Positions 1 to 5,674 are shown, numbered from the stretch's first letter. The stretch: DNA of 6,499 nt from Candidatus Kerfeldbacteria bacterium (GCA_016217865.1 JACRFO010000104.1:1-6499), one strand, 5' to 3'. The notes: generated by a model from the letters alone, not told the origin. Made by a program: numbers and translations.

Positions 1-252
1 CCGCTTGAAGACACCGATGGCGTTCTCCCAGCGGAGCGGACAGGACTGGATCTCCGTGGTGAGACTGAGGTCTATCTCCATCCGGGCAGTCACCTTGCGG
101 ATGTTTGTGGGCAGAATGGCGAGCGGAAGTTCCAGGAGCTCCAGGTCCCAGTCGGTCTTGTAGAACCAACCGAACTCGTCCTGTTCCAACGTGACCGGCG
201 CCACCACTGTTTCGTCAGTCGGCTTGGCCTTGAGATAAATCCGCGTTCTCAT
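1..252 (-). CDS. Unrecognised protein, N-terminal 84 residues (3' end beyond window)
   Basis: An open frame reads on the minus strand from an ATG at 252-250 to the left edge without a stop, giving 84 residues that begin MRTRIYLKAKPTDETVVAPV. Two things support it as a real gene: a GGAG Shine-Dalgarno site 5 nt before the ATG, and a near-consensus promoter upstream at 393-421. The visible part is soluble-looking. It alternates charged and hydrophobic residues (WFYKTDWDLELLELPLAI around residues 29-46), shows no signal peptide or membrane helix, and has one cysteine at residue 71. The early pattern of short beta-like strands would fit a small beta-rich domain, but I do not recognise the family and assign no function. 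It is divergent from the membrane-protein gene at 553, separated by 300 bases. The gene is real with good confidence; its role is unknown. Confidence 0.75.
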   Translation of the reverse strand, partial: MRTRIYLKAKPTDETVVAPVTLEQDEFGWFYKTDWDLELLELPLAILPTNIRKVTARMEIDLSLTTEIQSCPLRWENAIGVFKR

Positions 253-257
253 CAGCT

Positions 258-261
258 CTCC
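258..261 (-). promoter_or_regulatory. Shine-Dalgarno site of the minus-strand gene starting at 252
   Basis: On the minus strand the sequence reads CGGAGAGCTG-ATG, placing GGAG 5 nt before the start codon. This fixes the ATG at 252 as the start and shows that SD-led initiation is used for this gene. Confidence 0.65.
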
Positions 262-364
262 GTCTTCCTGCCGTCAATCTGGCGACCTGGTCAGTTTCCT
301 GCCATTCGTCCAGTCTCGGGTCAGTGAGTGGATGTGAATGAGCGAGCCAGAATGGCTGGCACCA

Positions 365-381
365 GTCATTTCGAAAATGAC
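365..381. repeat. Short inverted repeat just inside the minus-strand leader
   Basis: GTCATTT (365-371) and AAATGAC (375-381) are perfect 7-bp inverted arms around a 3-nt centre, with TTCGAA at the core. It begins only a few bases downstream of the predicted minus-strand transcription start (about 386). It could be an operator or a 5' hairpin of the transcript. A second small hairpin, GCCAG-AATGG-CTGGC (346-360), follows it. The role is inferred only. Confidence 0.4.
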
Positions 382-392
382 AATGACCGCTG

Positions 393-421
393 ATAGTAGT
401 CTATCCTAATCAAATTGTCAA
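393..421 (-). promoter_or_regulatory. Near-consensus sigma-70-type promoter, minus strand
   Basis: On the minus strand a perfect -35 box TTGACA (421-416) is followed by a 17-nt spacer and the -10 box TACTAT (398-393), which matches four of six consensus bases. Predicted transcription starts near 386, giving a leader of about 130 nt before the ATG at 252. The leader is long for this window and contains inverted repeats. Confidence 0.7.
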
Positions 422-478
422 TACGCTCGTTCTGGGTTGGGAATAAAACTGGGAGTATCTTAGAAAAGAACAGCTACT

Positions 479-506
479 TTGATGATTATTGATTTTGCGT
501 TAGAAT
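479..506 (+). promoter_or_regulatory. Probable promoter of the small membrane protein gene
   Basis: TTGATG (479-484, four of six -35 bases) is followed by a 16-nt spacer and TAGAAT (501-506, five of six -10 bases), in a strongly AT-rich stretch. Transcription would begin near 513, about 40 nt before the ATG at 553. Confidence 0.5.
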
Positions 507-552
507 TATAGTGTCTGATACTTTTTTGATGCAGTAATCCCAGAACATTTTT

Positions 553-939
553 ATGAACACATACACGAGACTCGTTATCTTCCTCGGCCTGACCCTGACG
601 TGGGTGGCGATCTTCAAGTCGACGGATTCGTTTCCTGTTCCGCAGGGAGATATCCAAGCCTACTTTGAGAACCGCGGTCCGTTGCCGGTGGCCGGAATCG
701 GCGGTTGGCCATTCCCCACGTTCCACTATCCACCATCTCCGCTAGGCGGTGATATTCCGCCGGTGACGTCGGTCTACCCATTCATCATGAACTGGATCTT
801 CTGGTCGTTGGTCGTTGCGGCGGTGCTGTGGTTTGTTCCGAAACGGTTGATCACGGGGGCGGTGTTGCGGGTAGTGAACGGGTTGACGATTTTGACTTCG
901 CTGGGTGGGTTGATGTTCCTCCTCTTGAAGTTCGACTAG
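553..939 (+). CDS. Unrecognised small membrane protein, three predicted helices
   Basis: This encodes 128 residues. Hydrophobic segments lie at about 4-21, 76-95 and 102-125. The first could be either a signal anchor or an uncleaved signal sequence. Between the first and second lies a 50-residue loop rich in proline, glycine and aromatics (VPQGDIQAYFENRGPLPV, then GGWPFPTFHYPPSPLGGDIPP), which probably sits outside the cytoplasmic membrane. A basic pair (PKR, residues 96-98) between helices 2 and 3 marks a probable cytoplasmic turn. I do not recognise the family. No Shine-Dalgarno sequence precedes the ATG (CAGAACATTTTT-ATG), so the start is chosen because it is the first ATG in frame and gives a sensible hydrophobic N-terminus. 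The gene for the sigma-region-4-like repeat protein begins 176 nt downstream on the same strand. Whether they share a transcript is unclear, because a weak hairpin and promoter-like DNA lie between them. Confidence 0.7.
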   Translation: MNTYTRLVIFLGLTLTWVAIFKSTDSFPVPQGDIQAYFENRGPLPVAGIGGWPFPTFHYPPSPLGGDIPPVTSVYPFIMNWIFWSLVVAAVLWFVPKRLITGAVLRVVNGLTILTSLGGLMFLLLKFD

Positions 940-962
940 AAAAAGAAGAACCACGCCGATCA

Positions 963-989
963 CATCACCGACGACGTGATGATTTTATT
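963..989 (+). terminator. Weak possible intrinsic terminator after the small membrane protein gene
   Basis: CATCAC (963-968) and GTGATG (976-981) form a 6-bp stem around a 7-nt loop, followed by ATTTTATT. The stem is short and half AT, and the T-tract is interrupted, so termination would be partial at best. Confidence 0.35.
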
Positions 990-1006
990 GACAATATAAA
1001 TATATA
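988..1006 (+). promoter_or_regulatory. AT-rich promoter-like stretch before the repeat protein gene
   Basis: A perfect -35 hexamer TTGACA occurs at 988-993, followed by AATATAAATATATAT. No good -10 box lies 16-18 nt downstream; the nearest is TCTGAT at 1013-1018 with a 19-nt spacer, overlapping the palindrome. A promoter is likely from composition, but its exact boxes are uncertain. Confidence 0.35.
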
Positions 1007-1030
1007 TGTCAGTCTGATATCAGTCGGACA
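1007..1030. repeat. 24-bp imperfect palindrome, candidate operator
   Basis: The core CTGATATCAG (1014-1023) is a perfect 10-bp palindrome. The symmetry extends outward to TGTC at 1007-1010 and GACA at 1027-1030, with 10 of 12 base pairs matching and only the pairs 1013/1024 and 1011/1026 mismatched. It lies directly downstream of the AT-rich promoter-like DNA and 86 nt before the ATG of a probable DNA-binding protein. This is a typical place for an autoregulatory operator, or for a hairpin in the leader. The binding partner is unknown. Confidence 0.5.
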
Positions 1031-1102
1031 GAAGGTCTTTCACAAGCAAACCGTCAATACGACGTTTACCATAGATCCAGCAGCACATCCGCTGTACTCC
1101 CA

Positions 1103-1110
1103 GGGAGGTG
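1103..1110 (+). promoter_or_regulatory. Strong Shine-Dalgarno site deciding the start at 1116
   Basis: GGGAGGTG is followed by GAATC and ATG at 1116. GGAGGTG is close to a full anti-SD match at a 5-nt spacing. This favours the ATG at 1116 over a far-upstream in-frame ATG at 828 that lies inside the preceding gene. Confidence 0.8.
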
Positions 1111-1115
1111 GAATC

Positions 1116-2693
1116 ATGGTACGCTCGTCAGCTCACGCACCCAATGTGCCGCCGTCAGTCCTGACGACGAGCCGGCGGAATCGGTCGATGACGCCGGCGA
1201 TGGTCACGATGATCGGGCGGAGCAGTGCTGAACAACTGAAGGTGCTTCGGACCTTCTTCGATGCGCTGCTCGAACGGCTCGAGGACCGGCCGTTGTCATT
1301 CATCCTGTGCCTCTACGGACTGGATGACGGCCACGAACCGCGGAATTTCGAGGCGGTTGCCCGGAAGTTAACGATGATCGATCCGGACGACGCCGAGAAC
1401 TACAGTCGCCACATCCTGCACCAGCTGCAGGTGCCGGGCGCCACGCACGCCTACCTCAAGGCGACATTCCGTCAGCTCCACGCTGACCAGCCGCGCGCAC
1501 CGGCCAACGGTGCATCTCACCATGACGCGGTCGCAGCCAACCGGGTCGCGGCAGGTCGGGTGCGGACGATGGTCGACAAGGCTATCGCCCACATGCAGCG
1601 GCACAGTCCTCATCCTGAACTGGTCGCGCTGGCCACGAGTTTCTTCGAGGCCGCGAAGGTGTACACCAAGTCCTGCGAGATGCTCCTCGTCTTGCTCGGG
1701 CTCGATGACGGCACCTTCGTTCCCCGTTCGACTGGTGTGTTGGTCGAGCGCAAGTTCGTCACCAACCAGCCGGCGGCCGACGAGAAGCTGCGGGCGCTGT
1801 GCGCGACAGTCTACGATGCCCATCCCGAGTTGCGGGACGTGACGTTGTCGTGGCTGCGGAAGTTCATCACGGCCTGTCGGGATGGCAACTTCAAGGCTTT
1901 CGACACGCCCAAGGTTGCTCCACCAGCTGCTCCGGTGGTGCCGCCGTTGGTCGAACGCACGATCGTCGATGAGCTGGAGCTCGTCAGGAAGTGCACGCAT
2001 CCGGGTGCACGCGAGATCCTGCGGCGGACCATCAACGCTGCTTACGCCGGCCCGAGCCGGGACCAACAGCTGCTGAGCCGGCATTTCGGCTGGGCCGATG
2101 GTGACCGTCCGCACACGGCAGAAGAGCTCGTCGATGGGCTGGGGATCACCCTTAGTGCTATGACGCAGCGGCTGACCCAAGCCTTCAACCGTCTGCACCG
2201 AGTCGGGTTGCCGACGAACGTGACGGCTGCTGATGTGCGGGGCATCATCTTCGCCCTGCGGGGTCTGCGTCAGCGCGGCGTCCGCTGGTATCCCGGTGTG
2301 AACCCGATCAGCACGAATGGGTCCGCGCACCCGGTGCCGACCGTACCTCGACCCGAACCGGTGACGGTCGTCCCAGTGCCGGAAGAAGAACCACCGACAC
2401 CCGTGACGGAAACCGTTGCTCCCATGGCTCCACCGCCAACCCCGAGATCCACCCCCAACGGATGGATGACCCAAGTCTACGCGCAGCTACAGGAGCATCG
2501 CCGCTTCTGGCTCGCCGTCCGGCAACTGCCCGACCGCGATGCTGCCATGGTGCGGATACTGTACGGGATGAATCCGCTCCCGATGAGTCGCGTCGCTGCT
2601 CACTTTGGCCTGACGATGGAGGTCGCCTGGGCCGAGCATCGCCGCATCATCGACGCACTGCTCGTGTCCACTCCCCCGAATCGTTCCTCCTAG
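1116..2693 (+). CDS. Probable DNA-binding protein with four diverged sigma-70 region-4-like repeats
   Basis: This encodes 525 residues from the SD-led ATG. Four segments resemble the sigma-70 region 4 helix-turn-helix (family pattern: LRYGLDDG, then R-TLEE-A--LGIT-ERV-QI---AL-KL). They are residues 58-105 (LCLYGLDDGHEPRNFEAVAR), 186-235 (LLVLLGLDDGTFVPRSTGVL), 315-362 (HFGWADGDRPHTAEELVDGL, then GITLSAMTQRLTQAFNRLH) and 474-517 (VRILYGMNPLPMSRVAAHFG, then LTMEVAWAEHRRIIDALL). Repeats 3 and 4 keep the helix-turn-helix pattern best; repeat 2 is the most degenerate in its second half. Each copy is preceded by further predicted helices, so the unit may be about 110 residues long. Proline-rich linkers lie at 264-279 and 405-447. 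No region 2 (core-binding and -10-melting) is visible, no membrane helix, and no catalytic motif. A nucleic-acid-binding or transcription role is inferred from the repeats only. An intrinsic terminator ends the gene, and a palindrome upstream may serve autoregulation. It could also be a structural protein that reuses the fold. Confidence 0.75.
   Translation: MVRSSAHAPNVPPSVLTTSRRNRSMTPAMVTMIGRSSAEQLKVLRTFFDALLERLEDRPLSFILCLYGLDDGHEPRNFEAVARKLTMIDPDDAENYSRHILHQLQVPGATHAYLKATFRQLHADQPRAPANGASHHDAVAANRVAAGRVRTMVDKAIAHMQRHSPHPELVALATSFFEAAKVYTKSCEMLLVLLGLDDGTFVPRSTGVLVERKFVTNQPAADEKLRALCATVYDAHPELRDVTLSWLRKFITACRDGNFKAFDTPKVAPPAAPVVPPLVERTIVDELELVRKCTHPGAREILRRTINAAYAGPSRDQQLLSRHFGWADGDRPHTAEELVDGLGITLSAMTQRLTQAFNRLHRVGLPTNVTAADVRGIIFALRGLRQRGVRWYPGVNPISTNGSAHPVPTVPRPEPVTVVPVPEEEPPTPVTETVAPMAPPPTPRSTPNGWMTQVYAQLQEHRRFWLAVRQLPDRDAAMVRILYGMNPLPMSRVAAHFGLTMEVAWAEHRRIIDALLVSTPPNRSS
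1287..2666 (+). repeat. Four protein-level repeats resembling sigma-70 region 4
   Basis: The units are encoded at about 1287-1430, 1671-1820, 2058-2201 and 2535-2666. The shared marker is GLDDG in units 1 and 2 (residues 68-72 and 195-199), GWADG in unit 3 (325-329) and YGMNP in unit 4 (483-487). Each is preceded by a short hydrophobic helix (FILCLY, MLLVLL, LLSRHF, MVRILY). At the DNA level only the GATGACGGC patch of units 1 and 2 is conserved, so the duplications look old. Confidence 0.6.
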
Positions 2694-2722
2694 CCGAATG
2701 CCCTTCGGCCTTTTCTTTTTTT
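2693..2722 (+). terminator. Intrinsic terminator of the repeat protein gene
   Basis: GCCGAA (2693-2698), loop TGCCC and TTCGGC (2704-2709) form a 6-bp GC-rich stem, followed by CTTTTCTTTTTTT. The G of the TAG stop codon is the first base of the stem, so termination immediately follows translation. The T-tract runs into the -35 region of the next gene. Confidence 0.85.
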
Positions 2723-2749
2723 ACCGGAGTGTTACGCTACACCTATAAT
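2720..2749 (+). promoter_or_regulatory. Promoter of the PEBP gene, leaderless layout
   Basis: A perfect -10 box TATAAT (2744-2749) is preceded at 18 nt by TTTACC (2720-2725, four of six -35 bases). Only 7 nt (CGGTCAT) separate the -10 box from the ATG at 2757, so transcription should begin at or next to the start codon. No Shine-Dalgarno site exists. Confidence 0.7.
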
Positions 2750-2756
2750 CGGTCAT

Positions 2757-3215
2757 ATGGAAATCACCAGTTCAGCCTTCACTGATAGTCAAACAATCCC
2801 CGCCCAGTTTAGCTGCGACGGTGATGGTGGCAATCCAGCTCTGCAGTGGAGCGGTGTTCCGACTGGTACGAAGAGTTTGTGCTTGATCATGGAAGATCCC
2901 GACGTGCCGCGGAACCTGCGGCCGGATGGCTTATTTATCCATTGGATGGTCTGGAATATTCCGCCAACTACTTCCGGCGTAGCGGAAAACGCGGAACCAA
3001 ATGGTGTGGTCGGGATGAATACCAGCGGCCAACTCGGTTATAGGCCTCCTTGTCCACCGCATGGCTCACACCGCTACTACTTCCGATTGTACGCCCTCGA
3101 TACTGAACTCATACTCGCCACAACGGCCACGAAGGCTGACCTCCTGCAAGCGATGGAAGGTCACGTCCTTCAGCAGGCCGTGCTGATGGGGCGCTACGCC
3201 CGAGCGTCGGATTAA
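2757..3215 (+). CDS. YbhB/YbcL-family PEBP protein (Raf kinase inhibitor-like)
   Basis: This encodes 152 residues, about the usual length for bacterial phosphatidylethanolamine-binding-protein homologues. The family hallmarks appear in order: FSCDGDGGNPALQWSGVP (residues 18-35), EDPDVP (46-51), the ligand-pocket HWMVWNIP (62-69), and GYRPPCPPHGSHRYYFRLYA (94-113) with the conserved PCPP-G-HRY-F-LYALD core. The usual glycine before PCPP is a proline here (YRPPCPP). No signal peptide is seen, so it should be cytoplasmic. The biochemical role of bacterial members is poorly defined; small anionic ligand binding is inferred from the fold. The start is fixed by the -10 box, which leaves only 7 nt upstream. 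The gene is monocistronic in appearance, between a terminator and a convergent gene whose stop codon overlaps its own by 4 bases. Confidence 0.92.
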   Translation: MEITSSAFTDSQTIPAQFSCDGDGGNPALQWSGVPTGTKSLCLIMEDPDVPRNLRPDGLFIHWMVWNIPPTTSGVAENAEPNGVVGMNTSGQLGYRPPCPPHGSHRYYFRLYALDTELILATTATKADLLQAMEGHVLQQAVLMGRYARASD

Positions 3216-4717
3216 TCGATCCGACGGAAGACCGTCAACGCGTCACGATCCTCAATGAGCGCCCACCGCGGGTCGGCGCGGAGTTCGCGTTGTGCCTGCT
3301 GTACTTCGATTGCGGTCAACGGCCAGCTAGGCGCGCGTGGATCGAGGATAATCCAGCGAGCATCATTGATAACCGGAAATTGATAGATGCGATCACGTTG
3401 CGACAGGTGTGGCACGAAAGCGTCCTGCGCTGCAGCTGGGTCTCGGGGTGGAATGCGTCGTAAGGCTTGCTGCCATGCATCGATCGGTCGCGCTTGGATA
3501 TCGATTGCAGTTAGTCGTTGCCAGGGGTGTACTTGGATAAGTACCCACCATGTGCCGATGAACACGAGCACTGCGGCTGCTGTGACTAACCCACGGAAAC
3601 GGACCCATCGGTTGAGGACACGTGCAACCCCGAACGTACTCAATGCGAGAATCGCGGCGAGGAGTATTTGGTAGTGGAACTGCAGCGGCCACAAGTTGTA
3701 TGAACTGGACCAAAAGCGTTCGCCGAACGCGAGCAGGAAGAGTGGCCAAGCGGTCCAGTTCACGATCGGGAGGAACGCCGCGCTGGCGAACATCCACGAG
3801 ATCGTCTGCCGCTTCTCTGGTTGATCAATCAAGCCGCCGAAGACGTGTCCGGGCTGGGTCACCATGTGGGCCGCCAGCTGCAACGGTGATTGGCCATAAG
3901 CGGCGTACTGATTCCAGTACAGAAAACCCTGACTGCCGGACAGTGACGGAATGACCAAGCGGGTGATGAGGAAAAACGCTACAATCCCGGTCACGATACA
4001 GGCTCCGGCATGCAGCAGTGTTCGCCTATCCAGTGTGCGACGTATGAGCGCCGGAAGCCCAATCATGAGGCCGATTAGTGCGGCGTAGAGCGTGAGCGAC
4101 TCCTTGGTCAGTATCAGCAGGACAATCATCGCCCAAAACCAGCGCCAGCGATGCTCCGCCGCTGCCAAGACAGCGCCGATAATCAACACCGGCGCGAAAG
4201 CGAGTTCGTGGAAGTCAAAATTAACCGCGAGCCAAAATCCGGGGTTCAATCCAAACGCAGTCGCGAAAATGAGCGTCGGCCAGGCGGGTAAACGGTACGC
4301 GAGACCAAGGCGGAAGAGGAGTGGAATGACCGCGGCAAACAGGGTCGCTTGCGCGATGAGAAGAACCGCCGGACTACGGAACAACCAGACGAACGGTACG
4401 AGGAGCGACAGAATCGGGTCGAAGTGATCGCCGAAGAGGTTCATGATCGGACCGCGGCGGATGGTGGTGATTGGAGCTGTGAAGTGAGACAATTTCCAAA
4501 CTGCTTGATCGAAAATACCTAGGTCATGACCGTGTGTCTCGAAGTGCTGGTGTAGCCACAGGCTCAACGCCGCGTAACCCACGGCGATAATTAGACTGAT
4601 CACAATAACGTATGGCCAAACGCGCCGGGGCTGATCAGGCCAGCGCCGGCTCCACCACCCAATACCGACTGCTACTCCGATGGCGGTCACGGCAGTGATG
4701 AGTGTTACCCCCGACAT
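3212..4717 (-). CDS. DUF2079 polytopic membrane protein
   Basis: This encodes 501 residues with about ten hydrophobic segments, the first near 3-21 and 34-54 and the last near 376-396, followed by a soluble tail of about 100 residues. DUF2079 signatures are visible: HDLGIFDQAVWKL (residues 64-76), NLFGDHFDPILSLLVPF (93-109), the acidic DFHE after a helix (168-171), and LLILTKES (200-207). The DLG-FDQ and FGDHF-P blocks sit in the first extracytoplasmic loop. DUF2079 proteins resemble GT-C-type integral-membrane glycosyltransferases, so lipid-linked sugar transfer in the cell envelope is possible, but no substrate can be named. The C-terminal tail (around IYQFPVINDARWIILDPRA, 444-462) resembles the soluble ends of such proteins. 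Translation starts 3 nt after the stop codon of the upstream recombinase gene, with only a weak GGG upstream, so coupled translation is likely. Confidence 0.88.
   Translation of the reverse strand: MSGVTLITAVTAIGVAVGIGWWSRRWPDQPRRVWPYVIVISLIIAVGYAALSLWLHQHFETHGHDLGIFDQAVWKLSHFTAPITTIRRGPIMNLFGDHFDPILSLLVPFVWLFRSPAVLLIAQATLFAAVIPLLFRLGLAYRLPAWPTLIFATAFGLNPGFWLAVNFDFHELAFAPVLIIGAVLAAAEHRWRWFWAMIVLLILTKESLTLYAALIGLMIGLPALIRRTLDRRTLLHAGACIVTGIVAFFLITRLVIPSLSGSQGFLYWNQYAAYGQSPLQLAAHMVTQPGHVFGGLIDQPEKRQTISWMFASAAFLPIVNWTAWPLFLLAFGERFWSSSYNLWPLQFHYQILLAAILALSTFGVARVLNRWVRFRGLVTAAAVLVFIGTWWVLIQVHPWQRLTAIDIQARPIDAWQQALRRIPPRDPAAAQDAFVPHLSQRDRIYQFPVINDARWIILDPRAPSWPLTAIEVQQAQRELRADPRWALIEDRDALTVFRRID
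3223..3236. repeat. Short hairpin at the convergent gene ends
   Basis: GACGG (3223-3227) and CCGTC (3232-3236) form a perfect 5-bp stem with a 4-nt loop, 8 bases past the PEBP stop codon and inside the last codons of the DUF2079 gene. No T-tract follows on either strand, so it is at best a weak end signal or mRNA-end structure. Confidence 0.25.
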
Positions 4718-4720
4718 GAA

Positions 4721-5668
4721 TTACCCGTTCCCTTTGCGTTTCCGGCCGTGGTGCTTCGCATAGATTTCCCGTAGTCGCGGGTTGGTGATGTGGGTGTAGA
4801 TTTGCGTTGTCTGAATTGACGAATGGCCGAGCATCGCTTGGACGCTGCGGATGTCTGCGCCGTTCATGAGGAGGTCGGTGGCGTACGAGTGACGTAAGGT
4901 GTGCGGCGTGATGTGCTTCGTTAGGCCGGCCGCGGCTGCGTAGTGATCGACGAGGCGTTGTATTGAACGCGGCGTTAGCGGCTTCAAGTCGATCGTTCGG
5001 CGGCCAGCGCGGTCTTGGCGGAGGAAGAGAAACGGCGACGTATCGTGACGTCGGCCGAGGTACTCCTTGAGCCAGAGCTTCGCCGCCGGGGATACGAAGA
5101 CGACGCGGAGTTTATCGCCTTTCCCACGAACCGTGAATTCATCTTTATTGAGGTTGATGCTATCGCGTTTCAAGGCCGCCAGTTCGGACACGCGTAAACC
5201 AGTCGAGAACAGCAGTTCGAGTATAGCTTTATCGCGGTAGGAAATGAGCGAGTGCTTCTCGCCTTGGAGCGGGGCGTTGAGAAAACGGTCGAGGTCATCG
5301 CCCTCGAGGAAATTCACCTGACGTTCGCTTGATTTCGCAAGTTCAATTTTCTCGGCGACTAGCGTTGGGACATCGTTTTTCGCTAGGTACTTCAGGAATG
5401 ACCGCAGGGCGATGAGGTGGTAGTTCTGCGTGGATTTTTTCAGCCCTTGCCCGCGGGCGTTCTGCTGGCGGTTGAGCCAGAGGCGAAAGTCACGGACGTC
5501 ATCGAGCGTAATCTGACTCGGTTTCGTCAGGCGACTGACGGAGATGAAGCGGGAGAGGTAAAAATCGTAGTTCCGTCGTGTCAGGAGGCTCTTATTCTTC
5601 TCGACTTCGATGTACGTCAAGAAGCGCTTCTTCCATAATTCGAGTTCGTTGCTGATGGATGGTGCCAT
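4721..5668 (-). CDS. Tyrosine recombinase, XerC/XerD type
   Basis: This encodes 315 residues, near the usual 290-310 for Xer proteins. The N-terminal SAM-like, core-binding domain covers about 8-105 (LTRRNYDFYLSRF, then STQNYHLIALRSFLKYLAKN). The catalytic domain covers about 120-305 and has all the expected residues: R159 in TGLRVSEL, K183 in RGKGDKLR, H256 and R259 in HTLRHSYATDLL, H282 in LGHSSIQTTQIY, and the nucleophile Y291. A basic tail (HHGRKRKGNG) ends the protein. An in-frame ATG exists 63 nt upstream (5731), but I prefer 5668: it gives the usual Xer N-terminus, and the promoter lies between the two, so a transcript could not include the earlier codon. The likely role is dif-site dimer resolution; a single Xer is common in small genomes. 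An integrase role is possible, but no attachment site or phage gene is seen. It is cotranscribed with the DUF2079 gene and divergent from ddl. Confidence 0.92.
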   Translation of the reverse strand: MAPSISNELELWKKRFLTYIEVEKNKSLLTRRNYDFYLSRFISVSRLTKPSQITLDDVRDFRLWLNRQQNARGQGLKKSTQNYHLIALRSFLKYLAKNDVPTLVAEKIELAKSSERQVNFLEGDDLDRFLNAPLQGEKHSLISYRDKAILELLFSTGLRVSELAALKRDSINLNKDEFTVRGKGDKLRVVFVSPAAKLWLKEYLGRRHDTSPFLFLRQDRAGRRTIDLKPLTPRSIQRLVDHYAAAAGLTKHITPHTLRHSYATDLLMNGADIRSVQAMLGHSSIQTTQIYTHITNPRLREIYAKHHGRKRKGNG

Positions 5669-5674
5669 AGAGAT

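Larger units (their letters stand above)
253..552. other. Divergent intergenic region of 300 bases
   Basis: No gene is seen here. The left half (253-386) is the probable untranslated leader of the minus-strand gene. It holds the SD site, two copies of TTCCTGCC on the plus strand (265-272 and 296-303), and small hairpins near 345-360 and 365-381. The right half (387-552) is markedly AT-rich and carries a minus-strand promoter (393-421) and a plus-strand promoter (479-506). No terminator or tRNA is visible. Confidence 0.6.

Noticed and set aside
460..726. Minus-strand frame of 88 codons overlapping the small membrane protein start
   Set aside because: The product is basic and motif-free, and it lies antisense to a better-supported gene with hydrophobic helices.
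828..1115. N-terminal extension of the repeat protein to an in-frame ATG at 828
   Set aside because: It overlaps the membrane-protein gene by 112 bases and crosses AT-rich promoter-like DNA and the palindrome, and there is no SD at 828. The strong GGGAGGTG before 1116 gives a better start.
1368..2474. Long open frame of 368 codons on the minus strand
   Set aside because: It lies wholly antisense to the repeat protein gene, has an Arg/His/Gly-rich low-complexity composition and no family motif. It is a shadow of GC-biased codon use.
1116..2693. Reading the repeat protein as a full sigma factor
   Set aside because: No region 2 pattern (core-binding helix and aromatic -10-melting residues) is visible, and it has several region-4-like copies rather than one.
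4721..5668. The recombinase as the integrase of a mobile element
   Set aside because: No tRNA, direct-repeat attachment site, excisionase or phage gene is nearby. The protein has standard Xer length, and its neighbours are housekeeping-like.
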